Shown: positions 45,501 to 57,768, counted from the first letter of the stretch. The stretch is 64,000 bases of DNA from Areca catechu (GCA_021397845.1 JAHSVC010000031.1:3782001-3846000); one strand, 5' to 3'. The notes: generated by a model not told the origin, from the sequence alone. Numbers and translations are program-made.

Positions 45501-47892
45501 GCTCGAAGTCGCCTTCCTTCAAAACTCTAATGTTCTATAGTCCCTGCAATGATTTGCAGATATGATGACCACAAGCAGTATCCAATACCCAAGAGTTTGA
45601 ATTAGAAGAGTCTAATGACAAAATTGCATGTATCTCATACATACCTTTTGGTGCATCACTTGCACCAGGCTTCACACTTGCAAGGTAAACCTTGCAGTTT
45701 CTTTTCCAGTGACCCGACTTGCCACAATGAAAGCAGGTCATTTATCCGGAGGCCTTCTTTCCTTTCTTTTTCTTGATGCCCCCTTTTGGGTTCAACCTCC
45801 TCTTGGAACCCTTTTTGTCTACTTTCTTCTTATTTACACCATCCACAAGAAGAAGTGGAGCCTTATTTTTCTTTAAATGGCTCTCTGCTGTTTTTAACAT
45901 ATTCAACTGCTCAGGCAAGGAAGTGTTATGTTTGTTCATATGATAATTAAGAACAAACTGTGAAAATGACTCTGGGAGTGACTACAGGATTAAATCCTGA
46001 TTCAACTCCCCATCCATAACAAAACCCAATTGTCCCAATCGGGTGATTAGGTCAATAACCTTTAATACATGGTCTTGTACGGATGTACCTTCTGTCATCC
46101 TTGCATGGAATAACTGCTTAGATATTTCATATCTTGCAGTTCGACTATATTCTCCATAAAGTTCTTTTAGATTGAGCAATATGGAGTTTGTGTCCATGCT
46201 TTCATTGATGGGGGACTAATATGCATGCCATTTTTTTTGTATATTTTATATGTTGAGTTAGGTGATTAATTCTCAAATTTCAGATCAAAATTATTTGTAG
46301 GGAATTTTTTATGAATTTTTGAAGATCAGTATGCAGATTAGAACCTAGAAAAGTAGCAAAGAAGGACCGCCGGGGCTGAGAAGCCTCGGTTAGGGCAAGT
46401 TCTCCTACAATAAAACTACTGGAGGTAGAGGGGTGTACCTGACAATGTCTATGAAGATCACAGTGAAGGGGTCTCTCGTTCCTCGATGGATGCGGCCTGG
46501 AAAACCGAGCCAAAGACCCGCGGATACCCGACTTTCTGCTCGTTGATCCGATTGAGGCCTGGCTGGAGACGTTGGATTCGTAGGAACTCAGGGACCTGCA
46601 AACGACCTGTCAGGGGTTAGAAAATTCATAAAGAAACAAGAAAACAAAGAAAAAATAGCAAGGGAAGGCTTCTTTTGGAGTGGGCATCCAGGGATCTGGA
46701 GGGTTTGTTGGCAGCAGGAAGATGATTGCAAACACCGGGAAGAAGAACTCTCACAAACCCCTTTATGCACACAGCAGGGTATCACACCACTCAATAGAAG
46801 AACTCAAGGTTTTCATTCATCAAAAATTCTCCTCATACAAGAGGCTAGGGTCCCTTAAATAGACCCTTAACCTTGGGCTCAAAGTAAGGGTACATAAGTC
46901 TTTACATAAGAATCCTTTTCCCTCTCAAACCCTAGCTAGAAAATAAGGAAATATTAGGTAGAAAAATCCCTAAAAATTTTCTTGACTTGGTCAAGACACC
47001 AAGGATGCCTAGGGGGGCGTGTTGGGCTTCTAGGAGCAGCAAAAGGCCAGCCCAAAGGAGCTCGGGTGCATGGGTTTGGGCCTCTGGAAGCTGGGGTGGC
47101 CTGATAGCCAGGTAGCAGGAATATTCCCTGGTATCTTTCTTCTTAGGGGCTTGGGCTTTGCACCTGGGCTTGATTTCTTTGGGCTAGGATGCAGATGGAC
47201 CTTTGGAATCATGGATGCCCTTATCTATGAATATACTTTGGCATCTGGAAGGAAATCTGGGCATCTGGAGGGCATCTGCAAGAAATCAGGGTTTTCTGAA
47301 TTTTCCTCCTGGGGTCTTCAAATCTTCAAGTTAGGTTGGACTTGGGCTATACTTCCATGTCTTCAATCTAGTTGGACTTGGTCTTCACTTGTATGATATA
47401 GTCTTGAGTCTTCAGTATGCTTGGACAGGACTCAAAAAAAAAAAATTAGCTCAACATGAGCTGACTAGCATTGGACTGAACTAGCTCAACATGAGCTGAC
47501 AAGTACAGAACTGAAATAACAACTCAAAATACTCAAATAACAACTAAAATAGTCTCAGATGAGCTAAGCCCTTATTAGAGATGGACTCATAAATTATTGA
47601 TCAATTCATAGAGGATTGAAAAGCCTCTATCTTATTCTGGTGCCTCCGGTGTCCCCACCATTCATGTTGCCTCTGTAACTCATTGGTCATAGAGGCAAGC
47701 ATTATACACTTGACAGTAAGTGAGTCATTTTGCCACATGTTATATGTCATCTTATCCTCTTGCGAGGCATCTTCTCCTAATGGTTCCAAGGTTGGGGTAT
47801 CAAGAATATAAGAAATTCTTTCTTGGCTGAGTATTATCTTCAGGTTTCTCAACCAATCAACATAGTTTGGTCCAGTCAATTTATTTGCAACA
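42562..47892 (-). pseudogene. gag-pol: Copia body3 gag-pol, one frame with five stops
   Basis: Best-preserved copia gene here. Leaving out the solo LTR and one ttcat, all segments fall in one reading frame from early gag to the RNase H end at 42562. Seen: gag (ARYEISKQLFHARMTEG), knuckle CFHCGKSGHWKRNC, protease VLDTACGHH, integrase zinc motif and core (HTDVCGPM, SDRGGEYLS, GVAERRNRTL), RT (KTAFLNGFLEEEVYMSQPEG, YVDDKLLIGND), RNase H (YSDSSFQSD, STTEAEYIA, YCDNTGAVAQ). Five stops interrupt it: 42862-42864, 44626-44628, 45535-45537, 45742-45744 and 45982-45984. Each fits a single C-to-T or G-to-A change at a Trp or Gln codon. The first dozen residues, leader and primer site are lost at about 47892. 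Confidence 0.9.
46206..47660 (-). mobile_element. Solo gypsy LTR (element A family) inside copia body3
   Basis: TGATGGGGGACTAATATGC to ggtgtccccacca, 1455 bp, with the duplication ttcat on both sides (46201-46205, 47661-47665). It resembles element A LTRs, with a divergent, longer U3 part (46960-47300). Solo LTRs arise by recombination between the two LTRs of one element. The frames 46280-46513 and 47070-47396 are LTR text. Confidence 0.9.
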
Positions 47893-48736
47893 AATGCGCG
47901 CATGAAGAGACGCGTCTCTTCATGTGGCACACGCCCTAGAGCAGAGTCCTTCTGCTTTCAGGACTCTTCATATTCTCCAGTGTTTGGAGATTGAAGAGGT
48001 GCCTCTTGGCTTCCCAGGGTCCGATACTTGTCATCTGGCAAGTCATAGATTGTCCAGGAAAATGGACGGATGCCAATATGTTTTTTGGTGCATGAGGAGA
48101 CATATTGAATATGATTTTTTAATCTTGAAAAATCATATTTGATAATTTGTTGGAGGACATATCACACACCTCTCTTAAAACTATAAATAGGGGTGGTGAT
48201 ATGAGTTTCAGATAATCTTTTTCACCATAAAGATATTCTGAGTGTTCTTCCACTTCTTCCACCCTCCTTCTTACATTACGACAAGACTTATCTTGTTAAG
48301 ACAAGGTCTAGTCTACTAGGACAAGGCTTAGTTTTAGGACATAAGCCCAAGGGGTCCTAGAGGAGGGTTGTCCTAAAACCAAGAGTGGTTTAGGACTGTG
48401 TCCAGAGAGCCCTACAGTAGGACAGGGTGTCCTACAGTGGCCAAAGGTCACAAGGCTGACATAAAAGTCCTGTTGAAGCAAGCAATCCTAGTAGGGATTC
48501 TTCCTTGGTACCATTCTCATGTGGATCACCATTGGAGGGCTTGCACTTGTGAGCCTCATGGAAAGGATTGGATTTTAGCAATCCAGGTTTGTATTCTAAC
48601 TTTATTTATGTTTCGTTGATTGGCATTGCATAAAAGGTTCCTAGGAATTAGGGGTTTCTTGCCAATTAGGGTTTCATGCTTAGAATTTTTATTTTGAAAT
48701 TCACTTTCGCGTGCTGCATGATTCCCGACACCCTAT
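47893..48736 (+). repeat. Copia LTR4 piece, plus orientation
   Basis: Related to LTR1 but inverted relative to the array: U3 text gcgcgcatgaagag, agtccttctgctttcaggac, ggtgcctcttggcttccc, a TATA box ctataaataggg (48181-48192), then R/U5 (aagacttatcttgttaagac...gtaggacagggtgtcctaca) ending near ccgacacccta. It joins truncated body3 gag directly. Confidence 0.7.
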
Positions 48737-50425
48737 GAGAATTTCCATCAGTCTCATCTACTTTGGCATCAAATTATTGATGCCAATATAGAGAGTGGGA
48801 TGGGGTGCCTGATATGTCTATCCACCTGCCATTTGATAAGACCCTTCAAACAGAAGGAGTCTTATAAGGATAGAAAAACATATCTGGATAAGACTTTCAT
48901 GCACCAAGAGATTAGTCTTTGTCTCTTCGGTTTCTTGCAATTTTTCTCATTCTATCACTTGGCTTTGATTGCTTATTAGAATCCCAAGATGTGTGATTTT
49001 AGATGTGAGGCATCGTAGAAACACAAGAGCCTTCAAACAGAAGGACTCTTGGTCTCAAATTAGCGCCAAAATGAAGTGATGCAGCTCTTCATTTTGTGCC
49101 AATCCCTTTCACACTGAATTCTACCCTTTTGACTGGTCAAAACTCTTTCAAATAGTGTGTGGAGATGAGGATGAATTCCCTTGGACTTTATCAAGCCTTG
49201 GTGACTGATAGGTAGAAGGACTCTTGGTCCTTTTGCACACATGCATTTTGGCGCACACCAAGAATTGGCGCCAAGAGTCCATGCCTTGTAGGACTCTTCA
49301 AAATGACCAAGATAAATGCCAAGTAAATCTAGATAAATATTGAATTAGGCTACCCCACTTAGGACTCAACCCAATTTAAATACCACTTAAATTGGTTAGC
49401 CTAATTAGTAAACAAGCTGACCTAATCAAATTGGGTTCGGAGTTGGGCTAGCCAACATATCTAATATGTCAATTAGCTAGCCATTTAGGATCTCATGACC
49501 ATAATAAATATATAATTGACTTCCTTGGCCAATTCCCTAATGTGTTTGACCCTTTGGGTTTCACATCTAGCCAGTAGTAGGTCTAGGTCCAAGCCTATTC
49601 AATCCACTCGAACCGTTGATCTAATTTGGTCAAATTGAGCTGACCTAAGTTACCAATTCAAACCAACATTTGAATTGACTCATGAATCCATTCGAATTGA
49701 TCCATGAAAACCTATAAGACATGATTGGCATCTAGCAACATGTCATGCCTACCTGGAAGATAAGAAATTTGGTAAAAATTATCAAAATACCCTTCAATGG
49801 AAAGTTACTGTGCAATTCAATCCTTCGATCTCCCTTTATCCCAATTAAGTGATGGGCATGGATAAATTTCAAACCCTAGCACTTGATCCCTTTGAATTTC
49901 AATTTAATAATGAAGACTCGATTTATAGAAGATTAGAAGCCCTATCTAATCTCATCATGCTTTGATCAAAGACTTCCTAAATCATCATTCAAAGAGATCA
50001 CACGGGATAACTTCTCCTCTTACTAGGAGTGATCGATTCCTTGTTGACCTACTCATTACCTTTATACATAATCCACCATATCAAAAAGTATCCCGTATAT
50101 GACTTAATTGTCATGAATGAGTATGCACCAAAATATGGGTTCATGTGCACAAGGTACTATGGTAGTCTCAAGTCTAAGGACCACATGCACAACTCCCACT
50201 AAGAGAACATTTTTTTGACAAGTAAATAATACTTATGTTTGATGTTCTCTTGTTGGATCAGTTTAGTGAACTTATAACCTAATGAGCACCCACATCCTTG
50301 AATTAATGTCTTTACACAAGTGGTTGTGAGACCAACCACCTTCTCCATTAAGCATACATAGGATGTGCTAGTCTTTTTGGATTCATCGATCCTCGAATCA
50401 ATGATCCAATGACTAGGAATATTTT

Positions 50426-51909
50426 TGTTGCCCAGTAAGCAACCCAAGAGGGGGGGTGAATTGTGTTTTAAAAACTTTTTCAAGTATGTACCAATTCAAA
50501 ATAATTAAGGTGCTTGTGAGTTATTCAAGAGTATGCAATGGAAAAAGATAAGCAAATGCAAAGAAAACAAGAGTAAATAAAGAGAGAGCAAGCAACACAA
50601 ACATAAGGATATATAGAGGTTTGGTGCACACCAAAGTACCTACATACACTCTCTAAGGTCTACTTGGGAATTCACTATGATCACTCTTGATTATAGCCAA
50701 TTAGTTTTCCAGGCTCACCAATCAAAATCCAACTTGTTTTCATCGGGAACATAAGTCAAAATCCCTTTGATTTTATGGGCTAACCAAAAACCTAGTTGAT
50801 TTTGTAACATAGGCTCACCAACAATCTCCTTGGTTTTCATAAGGCTAACTAAAAACCTTTGTTGGTTTAAACACACAGGCTCACCAACAAACCTCAACAA
50901 AGAATTTAAATAGAATAAATGAAATATAATAAAGTTTTTAAATAAAAGCAAATATCTCTTTGAAGCTTTTTAAAGATGCTTCTTTAAGTTGTTGAAGTCT
51001 TAATCAATACTTGAGAGGCTAGACTTGATTGCTTTGAATACTTGAAGGCTACACTTCACTTAAAAGTAGTTGCTCTTAATGAATATTGGAGTGAATGCAC
51101 TTAACTTCTCATCCTCTCGTTCCTCCATGAGTTTAATCCACTTTAAATACCTTTCCAAGCTTCAATGGTAGTTTATGATCATTAGAGAGGTGAAACTAGT
51201 CATTGGGGGCAAAAAGGATAAGTTTTGTATTTTAAAAAAACTAGCCATTACTGTTCATCAGAACTTCAAGTGTTAACACTTCAGGTCATGAGTCGACACT
51301 CGGGTTGACACTTGGATTCCATGAGTCGACACTTAGTTCAAAAAAGTTCCTTGAAGCTCTCTAAAAATCTCAAGTGAGTCAACACTTCTTTTGGTAAGTC
51401 GACACTTGAGTTGACACTTGGTCTTCATGAGTCAACACTTGAGGGAAGTCTTGAAATTTAGTAAGTTTTGTATAATTTTTGTCTCAGGCCTTGAGTCGAT
51501 CCTTGAGTTGACACATGAGTCAATACTTTAGCTCCATGAGTTGATACTTCGAGTGTGCCATCTAAAACATATTCTACGTATCAGCTCAAGCTTCTATGAG
51601 TCAACACTATGAGTCGATACTTCATTTCCATGAGTTGACACTTGCTGAAACTTTCTGAAATTCAATTGAAACTCTGCTGAAACTTCTTCAACCTTCAAAC
51701 TTGAGTCCTTCCAAGTAATTCTTATATTCTTAAGTCCATTTATCTTTAAGTTTTCATTCATAAGGAGACTTCTTCAACTATTTTAACAAGCAATCAATCA
51801 ATTAACTTGTTGAGTACCTTTTTTTGATAAAACACACTTTAACAAATAGTTAGTACTAAAATATACTTAAGTATTTTGTTAATCATCAAAATCAATTCAG
51901 GAGTCAATA
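50426..51909 (-). mobile_element. Solo Sirevirus LTR
   Basis: 1484 bp in minus orientation. Left end TGTTGCCCAGTAAGCAACCC then aagagggggggtgaattg, the reverse of the Sirevirus LTR 3' end. The right end matches the LTR start of 14379 with its terminal dinucleotide changed (cagga gtcaata). The duplication atttt stands at 50421-50425 and 51910-51914, and joining at it restores aatattttagattt as in LTR3. A dense array of GAGTYRACACTT-like motifs lies at 51288-51640. Confidence 0.85.
51288..51640 (-). repeat. Array of GAGTYRACACTT motifs in Sirevirus LTR
   Basis: About a dozen variants of gagtcgacactt and gagttgacacttg on the plus strand, irregularly spaced 15-60 bases apart, in the U3 part of the LTR. 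They occupy the place of the RCCGAC cluster in the other Sirevirus LTR. Confidence 0.7.
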
Positions 51910-52138
51910 ATTTTAGATTTGGATTTATAGAAACTTAAGTCTCATCATTATGATCTCCATCATAATCTTAATTCCATTGCCCTAACCTATGGGGTTCATC
52001 ATAATCTTATAATTAAAATATAAGACATAGCAAATGATGAATCATAAATTGCATTTATTAATATCAACTTGAGTTACAAGAATACAAAATGCCACTGATA
52101 CAATAACTGTGATTAACTTGCAGGGCATAATTCTTTCA

Positions 52139-54228
52139 ATTACCATGGGGGATCCTTTAATACTCAAATTAGCGGGGGAAGTTGGGCAACAGCAATCGGA
52201 GTTAAGAGCCATGGCAAAAAAAAAAACCCAAATAAGCATGTAGAGAAGTATGTGAAGATATACCTTTTGGAGATCCCCTCTTATCAATTTATAGAGTTAC
52301 ATGGAGTAACTAAATGTAGTTAGAGAGGTGGCCTCCTCTGATATGCGTAACGGATTTCTGGTGGATGTCGAGATCTTATCTTCCACATCTTTTTCTTACT
52401 AGTATTATTTTATTAGCATGGTAGGTTATATTGGGATCTTGCCTCCCGTGATCCTGTTCTCCATGATCTCATAGGGACAACTGCAACTTGTTTTTCCTCT
52501 ACCTCTTACTCCAAGGTTGGTCTACTCAGCCAAGGTTGCTCCTCTTGGCCATAGGTACTCATATCAGCCATAGGTACCCAATCAAAGTTACTCAGCCAAG
52601 GAGGTACTCATACTCGACTACAAGCACTAGGCTAAAGTTACTCAGTCATGGAGATACTCGTACTCAGCCATAAGTACTCAACCAAAGTTACTCACTAAGG
52701 AGGTATGCATACTCGACCATAGGTACTTGACCAAAGTTTGCCTCCAACTTAATTTCGATCTGATTGGCTCATCGAGGCCAGATAGTTGGGTTGTGGCCAT
52801 AGCAAATCATAATTTTGAATAAAACAAAAGATCTATTGGAAATAAAATATAATGAAAATTTAATTTAAATTATTAATTAAATCATGATTAGTTCAAAGTA
52901 TCTAAATCAAAAATTAAATACTAAATTCATGTCTCAAATTCAAAAATAATTGACTACAAGTTCAAAATCATTTTATAACTAAATTCAGTTATAAAATTTC
53001 CAAGCTTATTAGTAGAGACCCCTAAGCCTAGATCGTCCATCGTTCCTAACCTTATTTCTCTATAATGAGATATAAACTATACTAGCTTAATAAATGATGT
53101 GGGAGGAACCTTCCACTCCAGCGATCCTAAAAGTCCTAGACTGGGAATGGATTGACTAATAATCAATTTGGAAGAAGCTGATACTACACTCAATTTCCTT
53201 TGATTATTTCTGAAGGAATTATTTGACGATCCTAGAGTTGCATGCAAGTTTTTCAAAATTTTTAATTAATTAAATTTTTTTAGAGCAGAAATAAAACTTA
53301 CTTTAGGCATGCATAGTAAGAACCAATCATGAACATGTAATATAGATCTTCAAATAAATCTAAAAGTATTAAGTACATCAGATCTACTTACCTATTGCAC
53401 TACTTCAACTTTATCATATTGGATATGGGGAAAGCCTAGGGTTCTGCTGGTGCTGCATACATGCTCGGCCTCTACTAGTATCCACATGGAGATGGCATGA
53501 TCAAAGCCCCGAGGCCATAGAGTACTAGCACCTTGCAAGCCTCGCTTTGACCATTAGATCAAATCCCCTCTCTTACTTTCTTTTTCCCTACATTAGAGAT
53601 CTTGAAAGAAGAATTATCTCTTCTCTAAAAATTAAAGCAAAAATTATTTTTCCTTTTCTCACATATACTCTTCATGCAAGATCAAGAATAGGATGAGGAG
53701 GATTAGGGGGCAATGAAATATTTTTTCTCTCATATTTTGTATGCTATTGAACAAGAAATATATGTGGTAGTTTTTAAGTGAGAACTCCTCTCACATTTTC
53801 TTGCAAGATAAATCACATGCCAAGTTTTTTTTGTTTATCACCCCATATACCTTTCTTTTCTCACATTTTCTTAGTATCCTTCTCTCCCTAAAGTCACTCC
53901 TTATCTAAATTTAGGACAAGACTTTTATTCAAATTAAAATCGTACAACTAGGTTGATTAGGAAAAAATAGATAAGGGAGAGAGAGAGAAGCCCAGAAGAG
54001 CCAAACACTTGTGCACCCCACATATGATTCATGCAAATTCTTCTTAGAATTTTCATGTGAAGAAGGGTGTCGCCTTTTTTCTTACATGCCAAAGAGAGAA
54101 AAACATGAGAAGGGAGGGAGAATAATTAGTGAGTTAGCTAGGAATTAGTTCAACTAACTAACTCCTTGTCCTAACCCTTTTATTATTCTAGCTAACCTAA
54201 CTAATCCTATTAGGTTTAGGTTTAAATC
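52139..54228. other. Unclassified AT-rich DNA, LTR-like
   Basis: No gene recognised. It holds ctataaattgat on the minus strand near 52296 and a block of about four 50-bp repeats (52525-52740; caaagttactca...ggtactcatactcg). Text such as acttactttaggcatgcata and gggttctgctggtgctgcat (53290-53460) looks like the edge of another LTR. Frames here are short and overlapping. Confidence 0.4.
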
Positions 54229-54321
54229 TGATGTGGTACATTTGCTAACATGGAGCCTTGCTAGGAGCCACACTAGCAAAAGCCCTGCCACCTAGACACG
54301 GTGGCCTAGTAAGGAGCCAAG

Positions 54322-54783
54322 GCGAGCCCTCCTCTTGAGGTCAACTCCAACCTGGGGTCATGCTCACAAGGCGAGCCCCCCGTCTGAGGTCAACTCCTGG
54401 CAGGGGTCGCGCTCATGCTGCCAAGGCTAGCCCTCCTATCGAGGTCAGCTCTCAGCCGGGGTTATGCTTATAAGGTGAGCCCCCCGTCTAAGGTCAGCTC
54501 CCGGCTGGGATCGCGCTCATGCTACCAAGACGAGCCCTCTTACAGAGGTCAGCTCCTAATCGGGGTCATGCTCATAAGATGACCCCCCTATCTGAGGTCA
54601 GCTCCCGGCCAGGGTCATGCTCATACTGCTAAGGTGATCCCTCCTACCGAGGTAGCTCCCAGCCGGGGTTGTGCTCATAAGGCGAGCCCTCTTACCGAGG
54701 TCAGCTCCCAGCTAGGGTTGTGCTCATAAGGCGAGCCCCCCTTCTAAGGTCAGCTCCCGGCTGGGGTTGCACTCACATTACCA
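54322..54783 (+). repeat. GC-rich alternating tandem repeats
   Basis: Pairs of 49- and 54-bp units (about 103-105 bp per pair), four to five pairs. Shared core: gcgagccc, gaggtcagctccc, ggctggggt, gctcat. Differences are mostly transitions. Confidence 0.8.
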
Positions 54784-54901
54784 ACGTAGGGGGCCCCCCA
54801 ATGCAAGGCTCTCCCTATCTCATGATGGCCATAGTTCTCGCCAACAGCATGAGGGGGAGGAGGATCAACGGAGATTCAAATCATGACAAAGGGGGACCTG
54901 G

Positions 54902-56158
54902 TGATGCGAAACTAAAATTGCATGCAAATATAATTTTGTAATTTTTAAGGTTAAGTTGTGAATCTAAATCCTGAAGAATAGACCATGAATCTAAGAAGAG
55001 AATTCTATGCAAGAAAGAAACAACTGCATGCAAAGTAGATCCTAAAAAGCAATAAGAAGAGGACCGCTAATGCTGAGAAGTCTCGATTGGGCTAGTTCTT
55101 CTCCAATAAAGAGACTGGCAAGTAGAGGGGGTGTACCTAGCAACGGTTGATGCGCCTAGTAAAGATCGTAGATAAGGGATCGCTAAGATCCTAGATGTGG
55201 CCTGGAAAATCAAGCAAGAGACCGGCAGATTCTCGACTTTCCACCCAGTGACCCGATCGATGCCCGGTTGGAGTCTTTGGATTTGTAGAAGCCCAGAGAC
55301 CTGCAAACAGCCATTCTATGGTTAGAAAACAAAGCAAAGATGGAGGATTAATTAAAAAATAGAAAGGGAAGGAAGGTTTGAGGGTGGGTGGCTAGGGCTT
55401 GGAGAGATGGATGGCGGTTGGAGACTGGGGACAGGACACCGGGAAGAAGGAGGGGCTCACATAGAATTCCCTTAGCACACAGCAGGCATCACACAGCAAT
55501 TGGAAGAACTCAATTATATTTCATGAATAAAAAATGCCTTGAAACAAGAGAGTAGAGTCTCTTAAATAGACTCTTAAACTTCACCCCAAAGTAAGGTTAT
55601 AATAGACATTACCTAGGAATTTGAATCCCACCCAAACCCTAGTTAGAATACATGGTAGGTTTAGGTTGAAAAATCCCTCAAATTTCTCTCCCTCTCTTGC
55701 CTTGGTCAGCTAAGAGGGGTGACTCTATGTGGCCGACCAAGGGGAAGGTGACCATAACCATATAGCACCCTAGTTCCTCTCCCGGGCCCTGGTTGGCATA
55801 ATCTGCTTCAGGCTACGATCCAGGCTCCCGGGCTTTCGATGTGACTCAAGGGTTTCTGATTTCTTCTACTGGGCCTTCTATGGTCTTCATGTCTTCAGGC
55901 TCGGTTGATCTTTACTTGTATTGGCTTGGTCTTCACTTGTACTTGGGCTAACATGTCTTCACTTGTACTTGGACTGACATGTACAGGACTCAGGAAGAAG
56001 ACTAGCTCAATATGAGCTGACTGGTACAGGACTCAAATAATAAAATGACAACTCAAATGGACTAAGCCCTTATTACAAATGGACTCAAACACTATTAATT
56101 AATCCATAGAGGGTTGAGAAGCCTCTATCTTTTTCTGGTGCCTCTAGCATCCGTACAA
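54902..56158 (-). repeat. Left LTR of the composite (minus)
   Basis: TGATGCGAAACTAAAATTGC to ccgtacaa, 1257 bp, the same length as the internal plus-strand LTR. Its inner terminal dinucleotide is changed (CA to AA). Confidence 0.85.
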
Positions 56159-57768
56159 ATTCTCTTAGGGTGGGAGGAACTCGACCCTATCGAGTGAAGA
56201 TCAGGTTGGCTCACATATCTCTCGAGAATGTCAGGTCGAGGTGCTGTAAGACCTCTTGAGAAATTCATGAATCGTCCGACTCTGGCCGGCCTTGCCATCG
56301 GACCAGGTAGCATTGATAGCCGCGACCCCGGGTCATTATGGCTTGATCATCTAGGATACGCTCAATTCGTTCTCTTTTCTTAGGCCAATTTATTGGTGGA
56401 CACTCTGGGCTAGGGTCACTCACAATAGAAGGAGTAGGTCCAAAGGCCTCACTGGGTATCACTGCCGGTTCCCTATACTCAACCAGGTTTGCGATATTGA
56501 AGGTAGAACTAATGCCTAAATCCGAAGGCAAATCTAATACATAGGCATTTGGTCCAACCCTCTCTATCACTTTAAAAGGTCCGGCTCCGTGAGCATGAAG
56601 CTTCTTAATGGTCCCGGGTAGAAATCGCTCAAGCCTAAGCCTAATCATGATAGAATCCCCTACAAATTCCTTGGCCCTTCTTCAGGAATTAGCCAGTTTC
56701 TTATATTTTTTATTGCTTAGGTTAATCTTTTGGCTAATGTCCTTATGCAAGTCTCTAATATGCTCTGCGAATGACTTTACAGACTTTGAGACTCATGCAT
56801 GAACAGGTAAAGGAATTAGATCAATGGGGCGATTATGCTTGTACCCATGGACTATCTCGAAAGGACTCTTGCCTGTTGTCCTATTCATTAAGCTATTGTA
56901 GACAAACTCTGCTCTAGGCAACAATAGATCCCAAGTTCCAATATGTTCACCTACTAGGCATCTAAGGAGGTTTCCTAGACTATGATTCACCACTTTAGTT
57001 TGGCCATCTGTTTGGGGGTGCTAGGCTATAGAAAATTTAAGCTTGGTCCCTAACAAGTGCCAGAGGGTTTTCCAAAAATAATTGGTCAACCTAACATCCC
57101 TATCTGATATGATAGTCTTGTGTAGGCCATGGAGTCTAAACACATTATCTAAGAAAAGCTTGGCTATGCTAGATGCATCAAAGGTCTGGGAACATGGGAT
57201 GAAGTGAGCCATCTTAGAGAACCTATCGACCACCACAAAGATAGAATCGTGTCTCTTCTGGGTCTTAGGTAATCCTAACACAAAGTCTATACTGAGATCC
57301 TACCATGGGCAATCAGGCACTGGTAAAGGTGTGTAGAGACCAGTGTTTTGATTCTGCTATTTTGCAACAGCACAAGTTTTTCACCTGGCTACAATCTGAG
57401 CAACATGCCTTTTCAAACCTGGCCAAAAGAATTGGTCTTCTATCGCTAAGATGGTCTTATTCCTACCAAAGTGACCAGCTAAACCTCTAGCATGGTTCTC
57501 CCAAATCAGGAATTCTTTAAGAGAAGTTCTAGGGATACAGAGTCTATTATTCTGGAAAAGATAGCCATCCTGAATGGTATACGTGCTATGGGTACTGGAT
57601 GGTCCAAGCCTAAGGGTCTGGTAAATGTCACCAAAGTCTGGGTAGGCTTCATACTCTTCCTTTAGTCTATCAAACCCTATGACTTGGGTGCTAACTGAAC
57701 CTAAAAGCAAAGACCTTATGGCTAAGGGCATCTGTTACCTTATTGTCTACTCCAGCACGGTGTTTCAA
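56159..57768 (-). pseudogene. pol: pol 3' part: RNase H end, integrase, chromodomain
   Basis: Minus-strand reading from 57768: RNase H end (HRAGVDNKVTDALS), linker, integrase zinc region (GHFGRNKTILAIEDQFFWPG), core (GLPKTQKRHDSIFVVVDRFS, ISDRDVRLT) and HPQTDGQTKVVNHSLGNLL, where the catalytic Glu of this motif is Lys. The barrel follows (FKVIERVGPNAYVLDLPSDL), then a chromodomain (ERILDDQAI, YLVRWQGRPESDDS). Stops lie between the core segments (e.g. Tyr to stop before HPQTDG). Inactive. Confidence 0.8.

Larger units (their letters stand above)
19055..52138 (-). mobile_element. Tandem Angela/BARE-like copia array sharing LTRs
   Basis: Three minus-strand copia bodies lie head to tail with single LTRs between them: LTR1 (19055-27507, interrupted), body1 (27508-32694), LTR2 (32695-35038), body2 (35039-40181), LTR3 (40182-42547), body3 (42548 to about 47892), then a rearranged LTR4. 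LTR2 and LTR3 each have a primer site on the left and a polypurine-like gtgcaagtgg(a/g)agat (minus strand) on the right, so each serves as 5' LTR of one copy and 3' LTR of the next. The outer flanks (tgtca before 19055, attac after 52138) do not match. Confidence 0.8.
48737..52138 (-). repeat. Copia LTR4 piece, minus orientation, with insertion
   Basis: U3 half of an LTR1-like repeat: gggtgcctgatatgtctatc, ttgaccctttgggtttcaca, ctagccagtagtagg, ataggatgtgctagtc. After the Sirevirus insertion (50426-51909 plus duplication) it resumes as agatttggatttatag... and ends attctttca at 52138. It starts beside the TATA region, so U5 and R are missing here and instead present in inverted form next door. 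Confidence 0.7.

Noticed and set aside
52488..52673. 61-codon frame in the tandem repeats
   Set aside because: Its Tyr/Arg/Thr-rich product only mirrors the 50-bp repeat.
54720..54941. 73-codon frame crossing the composite's left end
   Set aside because: It spans an insertion junction, so it cannot be an old gene.
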